From positions 11,971,001 to 12,035,000 of the forward strand of contig NC_092673.1 in the NCBI RefSeq assembly GCF_964355755.1: a DNA stretch of 64,000 nt, in the 5' to 3' direction. The DNA is from Antedon mediterranea. Taxonomy: Eukaryota; Echinodermata; Crinoidea; Comatulida; Antedonidae. Below, one piece after another: positions 13,101-21,923 of this stretch. The notes below the pieces were generated by a model. The model was not told where the DNA came from. It was given only the letters and a program-made list of their open reading frames with translations, and did not search any database. How positions within the stretch are numbered: the first letter of the stretch is position 1; every line of letters starts with the position of its first letter. Position numbers and translations under genes: made by a program.

Positions 13101-13382
13101 TGATTTAACTTCTTCATTCGTATCTAAAAAGCTTTCACGTAGTTTCACAAGAACAGCTCTTGTCTCCCTAACGTATGATAAAATTACTGTATTGCTTTGC
13201 TGCACACAGTTATCTCGCAGTGATGGGAGGGGATCAGTTGTCCGACCAAAATCTAAGCCTTTCTTATCACTTCGCTCAACAACGGCCTGGGAAAATTTAA
13301 TCTCTTTTATCGTCGATTCCCTCCAAGAAACTGGTCCAACGCTAGCAGTAGCTAATGGAAGCTGCGTTCTTGATGTTAACAT
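10102..13382 (-). CDS. tektin-like coiled-coil protein (TEKTL1/CCDC105-like), 453 aa
   Basis: Probable ciliary or flagellar axoneme protein of the tektin superfamily. Five coding exons, all joined in phase 0 with GT-AG sites: 13382-12990, 12743-12639, 12493-12023, 11760-11551 and 10284-10102. The protein begins MLTSRTQLPL, then SWRESTIKEIKFSQ, and is rich in heptad-like helices (residues 60-165 and 240-330). The middle exon has a low-complexity Ser/Arg/Asn insert and then DPLGPFTPEV. The C-terminal part reads LTRPLVRVYQRHPGTNLPEA, positioned like the signature loop of tektins, and ends RRLANHRWVMGSV. Length fits CCDC105 (about 500 aa in human). An X-box-like site upstream supports a ciliary role. 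The exon structure is certain; the choice of TEKTL1 over another tektin-like protein is from memory and moderate. Confidence 0.85.
10519..11137. repeat. MITE copy B in the last intron of the tektin-like gene
   Basis: Ends AACACCTAAATAAATTCCTG at 10519 and the mirror TCAAATGACAGGAATTTATT at 11111-11137. It is the same family as 76-577 in reverse orientation. Several short overlapping ORFs here are by-products of the repeat and not genes. Confidence 0.7.
11159..11252. repeat. hairpin with 42-bp arms and 10-bp loop
   Basis: GTGTAATGGTACAAATAATG with the following bases to 11200 is mirrored by 11211-11252, ending CATTATTTGTACCATTACAC. One arm is also found at 1-40, so it belongs with the MITE family. 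It would form a strong stem-loop. Confidence 0.75.
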
Positions 13383-13519
13383 TATTAAAAATCAATGTTT
13401 AAAAGTTTAATTTCAGTTTTTCCGCCGGTGGTACGTGTGGAGTGTATGTCGTGTTTTCACACGCCAAAAAAGACACATTCCTTTATGTTGTGTTGCGTCG
13501 CGTTGTCATGCCTCTACTA

Positions 13520-13533
13520 GTTGCCATGGGAAA
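13520..13533. promoter_or_regulatory. RFX X-box-like site upstream of the tektin-like gene
   Basis: GTTGCCATGGGAAA matches the palindromic X-box GTTGCCATGGCAAC at 12 of 14 positions, with one perfect half-site. It lies about 140 bp upstream of the start codon at 13382, in the range where RFX sites act in ciliary genes. Inference from sequence and general knowledge of RFX regulation. Confidence 0.55.
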
Positions 13534-13699
13534 TTCTATTCACGCCACCAGCGGCCGGCTTCTATCGGACTTTTTTCTCTTGCGCGTGGGACGTGGGGAG
13601 AATTGAAGCAGCCTGTCGGACCCCGAGCTGGACCGGACAAAGATGAACTTTTGTCGCCAATACATGATTTTGCTTGAGTTTTATTAATAATTATTTTTA

Positions 13700-14516
13700 G
13701 AAAATTAAGGTAGCCGAGCTCTATACAATTTGGATGTTATAAAATTACGGTACGTGTTGACCATGACATGCCACAAAATGGTATATAAAAAAATCACATT
13801 GTAAATCTTCTAATAGTAACCCACACTCTAATAGTAACCTCTCTTCTAATAGTAACCCACCTTGTAAGTCAATCTATAATAATAACTACTCTAATAGAAC
13901 CCATGGAGGTTACTAGTATAGTCACAAAAACCATAATATCTCTATGCAAAAACTTATGATGCAGCCGTATTTAAATACGGATAATGCATCATGTTGATCT
14001 CGGGAGTGGGGGAGAATATTGAATGTTTTTGAGTTTATAAAAAGTTAGAGTTCAACCAAATGTGTTTATTCATACTCTTTTATTATTTTGACCAGATGGG
14101 TTACTATAGATGTGCCTAATTTAAGATTAGTAATAGTAACCCACTACTCTAATATAGTAACCCCACTTCTAATTGTAACCCACCTAAAAAATCAAAGAAT
14201 ACTATAACACAGGGTTACAAAGAAGATTTACTGTAAGTTTTTGATAATATCAGAAACAAGCTAAATTATTGCAATATACATCATCCCTGCATCCAAAGAC
14301 ATGTAGGCCTGAATCAAGCAATCTGTCTCTGATGCAGAGATTACAAGTCCGTCAATCGCTTAAATTTCTATTGTTTTACCGTTTATAAATACCAAACTAA
14401 TGTTTAGGCCTAGACCAAACAGAGCGGAGTTATTTATATTGTAATTTTGCTATATCCAAAAAATTGTAGTCATTCATTGCCATCATCTCTGGACTAAATA
14501 GGTTCACAATTGTAGT
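13700..14516. other. intergenic DNA with degenerate TAATAGTAACCCAC repeats
   Basis: 13805-13870 and 14130-14185 hold about seven loose copies of TCTAATAGTAACCCAC in the same orientation. A 46-bp tandem duplication begins just before the transposon at 14522: CATTCATTGCCATCATCTCT occurs at 14472 and again at 15590. No gene. Confidence 0.6.
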
Positions 14517-14521
14517 CATTC

Positions 14522-15589
14522 CAGGGCCGTAGCCAGGATCTGTTAAGGGGGGGTTCGGACACTAAATATTTGAATCAACCCCCCCTCCCCCCTCCTCCCA
14601 GCCTGATGCGAAGCGAATTTTGTTAAATGACACCCCTAGATGGCCGGAAAAGACACTCTCGTGCAGCATGCTATATAACCAATGAGCAAAAAGATCGTAC
14701 TTTCTTCCTCCTCCTCAAACACGTCGATAATTTAAATGACGATAACTATTTGTTGCCGTGTTAGATGCGCGTGCTCTGTGCGGAACCGCCGATTGTTTGA
14801 TCATTTACTCCGTATTTTGTTTTGCGTTCAAGTTCAATGCGAACGTATATCTAGGAGCAGCCCCTAAAAAAGCACACTGGGCGAAGGCAAATGCTATTTG
14901 CTAGCTCTATCTATAATATTTATTTACAGAAATTTGTTGAGGAATATAAATATGTAAACAGGTGATATTGATACATTTTATTACGTATCGGCTGGTGGTC
15001 TAGAAAAAAATAATCGGATGCCATAATGTGAACTACAGTACTTGATACCATAGATATTATAGTGTAAAATATTAATATTCACTATAATTAATCCTCTATG
15101 ATACATTATACTTCATAGTCACACATAAATACTGATGTACGTCGGAAGGCTATATACTTTATGCATGCTGCCTGACTGCCAGTGATCTAAACAATTATAG
15201 GTACGCAGTTTGTCTGGCGGTGTCCTTTGTACGAATCGTTCGTGCGCCAGCTCGCTATGAGACGCGTCAATATCATGTTACATGCAGGGACCAAACATTT
15301 ATTTTTCAGGTTAAAATCGGCAATTCATTTGCAGCTTTTAGAAATTTACAGACACGTATCACTAGTTGACGCTCATACAGAGAAGAAGGTTCACGAACAA
15401 GTTTACGATTTTTCAATTTACAAACAACTTTTTGTACTGTGGGGCACGTATTTGGAGGATTTTTGGAGATGAGGGTGAGGTATTGGGCATGTCGGGGATG
15501 GGGGTTCACAGTTGGTTAAGGGGGGTTCGCTGTAAGGGGGGGGGGGGGGTTCGCCCGAACCATAAAAACCCCCTCTGGCTACGGGCCTG
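14522..15589 (+). mobile_element. CAGG-type (hAT-like) non-autonomous transposon, copy 1
   Basis: The ends CAGGGCCGTAGCCAG and CTGGCTACGGGCCTG are inverted repeats. The 5-bp target CATTC is duplicated at 14517-14521 and 15590-15594. The 1068-bp body matches the copy at 59565-60658 in inverted orientation. An 81-codon ORF at 15227-15472 is shared with that copy (MYESFVRQLAMRRVNIM and on), but it has no recognisable transposase motif and may be kept only by recent common descent. G-runs at 15535-15549. CAGG ends with a 5-bp duplication suggest hAT, but the superfamily is not proven. Confidence 0.85.
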
Positions 15590-15935
15590 CATTCATTGCC
15601 ATCATCTCTGGACTGAACAGGTTCACAATTGAAATTCCGGGTCCGGATTATTTCAGTAGTTTACATTAGTAAAATATTTTAAATGGTTCAGAGTTGGGTC
15701 CGTCTTTCAGTTTGACGTAAACAAATATATCGCAGACAAATATTCATTTTAAAAGGATTGCTTCGCACTTGGTCGTTGCGTTTTGTGTCTATTATTATAC
15801 TAAAAATCAAAATATAATAGACCCAAACAAATATTGTGTTTTTTTCAAATTTTGTCCAGCGGTAGGCCTATAATCAATTTGAAATTTATTTTAGTTTATG
15901 GCATGCTGGTCTATGCTGATCTGTTATATATATAT

Positions 15936-16213
15936 AATTTGAAACGATAAAGATGAGGAAATCTGTGAGAATGAGAAAAAGTCGCCCAACCTAGACTCGA
16001 ACTCGGACCGCCTGCTTGATATGCAGATGTCCTAACCAGACCACTGGGGCTTTCATGGTATTGTTCGAACTCGATTGGATAGCGACTCTTTAACGCTCCT
16101 AAGTTGTACGCACGCGCACCAGAGATCAAATTGATACGCCCTCATCTTACAGTATTTTTATTCACGAGGCGGGATCTCCGAAGAGAATTTCCTCATCTTT
16201 ATCGTTTCAAATT
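15936..16213 (-). mobile_element. 278-bp MITE carrying a decayed tRNA-like sequence
   Basis: 27-bp inverted ends: AATTTGAAACGATAAAGATG at 15936 and the mirror ending GTTTCAAATT at 16213. The interior on the minus strand (16050-15983) reads GCCCCAGTGGTCTGGTTAGG, then a T-arm-like GAGTTCGAGTC, so it is tRNA-derived; three D-loop bases are missing relative to the copy at 16387. Confidence 0.75.
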
Positions 16214-16343
16214 AATTAATTAAATTTCAGTATATCACCGGGCGGTTTAGAATTAATGTTCTTTGCCTGATTTGTTTATATATATAGGCCTATATGCGTA
16301 CAACTGAGGACTAGTGCTGTTCCGCCGTACCACGCCGAGAATG

Positions 16344-16495
16344 TTAAAGAGTCGCTATCCAATCGAGTTTGAACAATACCATGAAAGCCCCAGTGGTCTA
16401 ATGGTTAGGACATCTGCATATCAAGCAGGCGGTCCGAGTTCGAGTCTCGGTAGGGGCGACTTTTTCTCATTCTCACAGATTTCCTCATCTTTATC
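16344..16495 (+). repeat. second copy of the tRNA-like repeat, opposite orientation
   Basis: GAGTCGCTATCCAATCGAGT onward matches the reverse complement of 15950-16095 almost base for base through the tRNA-like part and the CTCATTCTCACAGATTTCC flank. The two copies, 300 bp apart, form an inverted pair. Confidence 0.8.
16387..16458 (+). tRNA. tRNA-like sequence, anticodon AUC, probable SINE or pseudogene
   Basis: The 72-nt sequence folds as a cloverleaf: acceptor GCCCCAG against TAGGGGC with one A-A mismatch, D stem GTCT/GGAC, anticodon stem TCTGC/GCAGG with loop ATATCAA, T stem CCGAG/CTCGG with loop TTCGAGT. Box A and box B are good. Anticodon AUC would read GAU (Asp), but normal tRNA-Asp uses GUC and the D arm looks more like tRNA-Glu. 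The flanking repeat and a second decayed copy argue for a retroposed or transposon-borne tRNA relic and not a working gene. Confidence 0.45.
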
Positions 16496-16899
16496 TTTAC
16501 GTCTCACTTTCAACAGCCTAGCCCTTGTGATAGAGATGTTGTGAGAGTACAGAAAACATCGTAATAGGGACAATTAATTCGTTCCCTCCCCGAGTTATTG
16601 TATTTTGCAATGTTGTATTGCTTTCGCAGGCTCTTCAGCTTTGAGTTTACTTGCTTTGGAGACAAGTCTATTCCATACTCCTGCTTTATTTTTTTTAGAA
16701 ATGTCTTTATAAATGTGGTTGTCCCTTTTATTACCTTTTAGTAGGCCAGACATTTAGCTTCCCCACACACATTTATTTAGTGAAACTGTGACGTCTTCGC
16801 TCCACATTTTCGCCGAATATATCTATACACGTGTGTAAAGCAGCTGACAGCGACAGAAAATAAAAACACGAATGTTGACTTTTGTCATGTAAAAAAAAA

Positions 16900-17121
16900 A
16901 TACGGTATTTTTTATTGGCAGCAGAAACGTGTACAAAAAATACGGTATAAATTTGTAAATACCGTATTTTATCCACAAATTTTGTGCGGAAAATACGGTA
17001 TACAAAATACGGTATATTTTTTATGAGCGCAGTTTCTGCTGCCAAAAATATACCGTATATATACGGTATTAAAAAAATACCGTATAATATACGGTATTTA
17101 GTTGGCAGCAGAAACAGGGCC
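16900..17121. repeat. array of ATACCGTAT palindromes framed by GGCAGCAGAAAC
   Basis: Nine copies of TACGGTA in ATACCGTA/TACGGTAT contexts lie in 220 bp, with GGCAGCAGAAAC at 16917, its inverse GTTTCTGCTGCC at 17029, and GGCAGCAGAAAC again at 17104. A locus at 46554-46722 has the same frame around a different palindrome (AACCGGTT). Confidence 0.8.
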
Positions 17122-18073
17122 ATTGATAAGCCAAGGGTCCCATGGCGTTAGCCGATATCTTGAGCATTTGACTCATGTGTCAACCTGTAACACAAATCAT
17201 TCTTCAAAATCTAAAGAAAGAACCTCACACGTCTTTTTTGTGAGTGATACACTATGGATATGCCCACGGAAATAATATGTGGACATTGCAAACAATCATA
17301 GGCCTACAGTAACACACATAACATGGCTAATAAGCATAACATTCAGACTTTGTTTTCTAGTGGATTTTTATTTACTTTAGCATGTAGAATAAAACTAGTA
17401 ACAGTGGCTATATTAATAATTATTATTATACTGATTATCCTTGATGTTATCGCGTCTAATAATAAAATATTTTGTTGTTGAATTTTTCAGCCTTGATTTT
17501 ACATTTTGAACGAAAGTATTTATTTGTTGACAAGCCCAATTTTGCAGTCTTAATAATGACTCTTCCACAGTGCATTTTACATGATATTGACCGAGGGTTT
17601 TTACGCCTCTATAGCCACTGATCAATACCACAATTAATTTACTTTTTTAAATGAATATTGAAATGTTTCAACATACCCAATTTATCCGTTTATCCGTCCG
17701 TTTTCGAGTTCAATCTTTTGATTAGAGAGGTTGGAGTTTCATTTTGAACGAAGGTATTTATTTGATTGATAAGCCAAATTTCTAGTCCTAATGATTTAAG
17801 ATTCAACGGGTTTTGCTTTCAATTGTATAATAATATTATACATATATATAAATATAATATTAAGTATAATTATGAATTCACCAACACTTTCAGGCCCAAT
17901 AACAATGATCCCGGGCCCGAGTTTTTGTAGACCGGACTTCCATGCACAGCCACATGTTAAGGAATATGAATCTCTTTATGATTTTAATATGGTTCGAAAT
18001 GATATTACACAACAACGATTAGACAGCAACTGTGCAATAGTCCAACTAATAAAATCGGAATGATCAATAGGCC
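17122..18073. other. intergenic DNA, no gene seen
   Basis: A phrase of about 50 bp (CATTTTGAACGAAAGTATTT ATTTG) near 17500 recurs with changes near 17740. Nothing else is supported. Short ORFs show no motif. Confidence 0.4.
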
Positions 18074-18075
18074 TA

Positions 18076-18416
18076 CACTAGGACGATAATGATCGACGAT
18101 AAATAGACAAATGTGCATTTTTAATACATAAACCAAAAGAAATATAGACAATTCCTTTGATGAAAATTATATTTTCACACGTCCAATCAAATGACGTCAT
18201 GATTAGTAAGACCAATAATATCGTGACAATACAGCGATTTTATTGTTTTTATTTATCATGACGTCATTTGATTGGAATTTGAAAAACATTATTTTTATCA
18301 AAGACAGGATAAATGATTATCCTATAGGTCTAGAACGAAAACCTTTCTAATTTCTTTTGGTTTATGTAAAAAAAATGCATGCTATATATTTATCGCCCGT
18401 CGTTATCGTCATAGTG
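18076..18416. mobile_element. 341-bp palindromic MITE with CACTA ends and TA flanks
   Basis: CACTAGGACGATAATGA at 18076 is mirrored by CGTTATCGTCATAGTG ending at 18416; TA lies on each side (18074-18075, 18417-18418). Inverted similarity runs through most of the element, with an inner pair CCAATCAAATGACGTCATGA and TCATGACGTCATTTGATTGG. The TA flanks suggest Tc1/mariner and not a true CACTA element. Confidence 0.75.
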
Positions 18417-18418
18417 TA

Positions 18419-19196
18419 ATTGGGTCTTTATACAAAAAAAAAATAAATTGATTACGAAGTTACATGTCATTTTCACCTATCACCAAAAAACTAACTTTTT
18501 CAACACTAATTAATTGTTACGAAGCCAATTTATATTATATATTTCATTAAAACTGAACTTTACGGTAAATGAAGAGTAAGTATCAGTTAATATGAATAAT
18601 ATAACTAGTAGGTCTATGAACTTGCGTCCAGACACAGAACTGTGACATTACTATCATAAATGTTGAAACCACTTATAAAACCTTTTTTTAAAGAAAATAT
18701 AATTGCTACCTAGACTGATTGTTCACCTTCTGACGATAATTGATTGGGCCCCACCCACGGCATCTGATAACCAACAAAAAATTTACCAGGACTGTTTCAA
18801 TGATTTAATATCTGACGGCGTATTATTAAAGAAAGTCATTGTAAATACCTCCCTTTATGTTGACAGAGCCAAAATAAAGTTTTGACCATTATCGAATGAT
18901 TGGACAGTGACTTATTATAATACCTGGTTGACAGCAAATTATTATTTATTGAACAAGATTTTACAGATTTCCGTCTACATCTCAATAATACTGTATTATC
19001 AGCAAAGGCTTTCATATAGACTCTCTTCTCCCAGACGTTTTTTGGGTCCAGCAGCTACCTATAAATTATAGTCGAGTTTCCAAATTCACAAAACTTTGCT
19101 ACCGCTATGAAACAGCTTATTAATGAATGTGTCCTCCTGGGACGTACATAGCTGGCTAGAGCCGCGGCGCGAAAATAAAATTTGGTATTTATTGCA
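18419..19196. other. intergenic DNA, no feature seen
   Basis: AT-rich DNA with no convincing ORF, exon or repeat structure. Confidence 0.4.
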
Positions 19197-19200
19197 TTAA

Positions 19201-20826
19201 AGGGGGATTCTGGGTTTAAAATTGCTTTTAAATATCGTTTATTTATTAAATAAAAAATATTATAACAATATAGACATGTCAGAATGAAGAAGTAATAACG
19301 AGAAATTAAAAAAATTAAATTTCATATACATTTTAGGGTAAATTCATGGAAAATCTGTTTTTCAGCAGCTTAGGGAAGCTCATTAATATTCATGAGATAT
19401 TCACAAAATCACGTCATCAGTGGATTCCAAACTCGCGACGTCAAGCTTAGTACGTTGTGTTCTCTCTCCTCTCTGTCAAACGACGACCTCGACCACCCGA
19501 TCATTGTGAAATACATTTTTTGTAGATTTGCTAAGCTAGGCCAAAAGTGTAATAATAACAGTAGAGTAGCATATTTATTTGACATTTAATGAAAAACAAA
19601 ATTTAGTACAGATTACGGAGTCATAAATTATACTATTTTTATACCTTGAATTAATAGTACAGATCGTATATCGGCTTCACGTACTAGGCTAGGCCTAGCC
19701 TAAATCATTTTATTCATGCCGGGGTGAGAGCCATTTCTGACTAGGGATTCCATGCCACGATGGCTACGTTAAAACATTGGGGCCATCATTCATGGGCCTA
19801 GCTAGCCTATTAATAAACGATTGGCCCATCAATAACAAAACTCAGTGGATTCCAAACCCATCCTATCAACCAAACTCCTAAACAATCTAAACCTAAAACG
19901 TTCTACAAAAATCGGCTGTAAATATTGAGGCAAAACAAGGTCCGATCGCCGTCCGCACGTATGGTGTCCCGATCGTCTAATGTAATAAGTAGGCCTAGTT
20001 TACTCTCCAAAAAAGCGGATACTGCATCAAGCAAGTAGACCGGTAGAGTAGGAAGGAGACCCAGCCTAGCCGATCCGGCCCAGTTAAAAATTGAGCTAGC
20101 TAGTGTAGTAGACCCTATGCGAATTGATACTACCAGGCCTTTTACTATAGGCTACACTTGTTAAAATTAGCAATACTGTACTTATGTTTACAAATATTCC
20201 AACTCTCTCATTCGAGCTATATTATCTATACCATTCCGGTAGGTTGAGTCGACCTTCAATCAAATACTGTACATCGTTCATGTTGTGATTATAGACGGGG
20301 TATACTCGACCCGACCAGTTTGGTATTGTATACTGTATCTGATTATCACGTGATGATGCCAGGCAGCGGCAGAGAGAGCACGTGTATCGTCGTCTCGCTC
20401 TCCTCGCTCAGCAGGAATGTATACGTTACGCTTCATTGATTTTGAAGGCTTTCCCTAAGTCAGTGCGAAAATCGGCAAACGTAAAGTGCAAACTTATCTA
20501 ATTTTTCACTGTTTTGATGGATTTTCATAGAAAATTGACTTTATAAATGGGAAGACCGACTAAAATTACATCAGATAAGTATAATTTTACAAAAGTAATT
20601 GATATGGTTAATGATAACGAGTCGTCGGAAGATTGACCATTTCACGAATTTCCTATTCTGTAACCACAGTGTGATTTTGCCGTAGCTGCACTTGTAATCT
20701 GGCCTCATTTCACAGCCTTCGTTCTGCTTCACTGGGCGCTTATATAAATTGAAACTTTTACCGTTCAAGAGACAAACAAATATATTTTACATTTTTTACT
20801 ATTCATTTTAAACCCGGAATCCCCCT
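19201..20826. mobile_element. 1.6-kb TTAA-flanked (piggyBac-like) non-autonomous element
   Basis: The left end AGGGGGATTCTGGGTTTAAAA is mirrored by TTTTAAACCCGGAATCCCCCT, and TTAA lies immediately outside both ends (19197-19200 and 20827-20830), as expected for piggyBac-type transposition. No transposase ORF of useful length is visible, so it would depend on another element. Confidence 0.8.
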
Positions 20827-20915
20827 TTAAATGCATAATCGCTATCAAGAGTACGCCCTCAGTCGATCTAAATAACCTACGCTTATTGTTAACACAGCAA
20901 ATTCTTTGCTTTTAG

Positions 20916-21736
20916 CAAAGAATATATATCACAAGAATGAGTAATCCGCGATTTTCCCTGTAACAGTAATATTGTCCATGTGGTAGGGCGCCGCCATAAG
21001 TGTGGATGTATCTGGATGTATACAACTTTTTGTGACGGTTTCAATAATCAAAGGCTAGACCACCGGTAGTATTTTCATAATAAAAAATGTCATCAACTAC
21101 ATGCCAACATCATGTTAAATACTATTTGGATATTTAATTGTTCGTTTTATGCAATTTATTTAGTAAAAACTGCCGTATAAACAGTTTGCTTTATCAACCG
21201 GGCGCTACGATAGCGTGACCGGGCGTGTTGGTGTTTACGCGTTTTCACAAAGGATAGTTTAATAATATTCCTATATTTAACTTCTTTCTGGTAAAACAAA
21301 TAAATGTTAATAACATTTAACATTTTGTCCTATTAATAACATGTATTTTATACTAATTTATATCATAAAAACAATACTTAATTTACCGGGCGTAGAGTAG
21401 TACACGGCAATGGTAAAGAATAGGCCGTGCGTGATTGTTGGTGTTGCTGTGTTAGGCCTTTTTTGTGAACTAACTTAGCATGTTAGTAAATAATTGTCTG
21501 TAGAAGTGGATGTACACTAGTTTGTTAATAAATATGTATTATAAAATAGTTTACAATTGCAAAAACTATTATCATAATTCTATTTAATGTGACATGTATA
21601 ATATCTATTAAATCAAGTCTTATTTTAGTATTTATACATCCGCCCTTATGAGGGCGGGCATCACTCACTGGAGCTCTCTGTTACAAATTTCTCATGCAAA
21701 AATCGCGGAATACTCATTCTTGTGATATATTCTTTG
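20916..21736. mobile_element. 821-bp TIR element with 7-bp target duplication
   Basis: CAAAGAATATATATCACAAG at 20916 is mirrored by CTTGTGATATATTCTTTG ending at 21736, and the inverted similarity extends past GAATGAGTA and CCGCGATTTT. CTTTTAG flanks both ends (20909-20915, 21737-21743). If the preceding G is counted the duplication is 8 bp, as in hAT. The right end is only about 190 bp from the next gene's start codon. Confidence 0.8.
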
Positions 21737-21828
21737 CTTTTAGGTAGTCACTCATCCATTACCACCACACAGCGACCTCACTCACTTACTTCAGGCCAGG
21801 GTTTACAGTAGTAGCTTAAGTACGTAGG

Positions 21829-21837
21829 TATAAAAAG
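21829..21837 (+). promoter_or_regulatory. TATA box of the taperin/phostensin-like gene
   Basis: TATAAAAAG lies about 95 bp upstream of the ATG at 21924, which leaves room for a start site near 21860 and a 5' UTR of about 60 bases. Confidence 0.5.
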
Positions 21838-21923
21838 GCTTGGTTGTTGCTGGGTGGAAATTTTGATTGGAACCCTGTTTAAAAATCTAATGCATCAATT
21901 GTATCTGTAACGTTATAGTAAAT

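Noticed and set aside
13435-13677. 80-codon ORF upstream of the tektin-like gene
   Set aside because: It overlaps the likely promoter with the X-box, has no recognisable motif and no splice partner.
16387-16458. Functional tRNA-Asp gene
   Set aside because: Anticodon AUC is not the normal Asp form, the acceptor stem has a mismatch, and the sequence is part of a repeat with a decayed second copy; kept only as tRNA-like.
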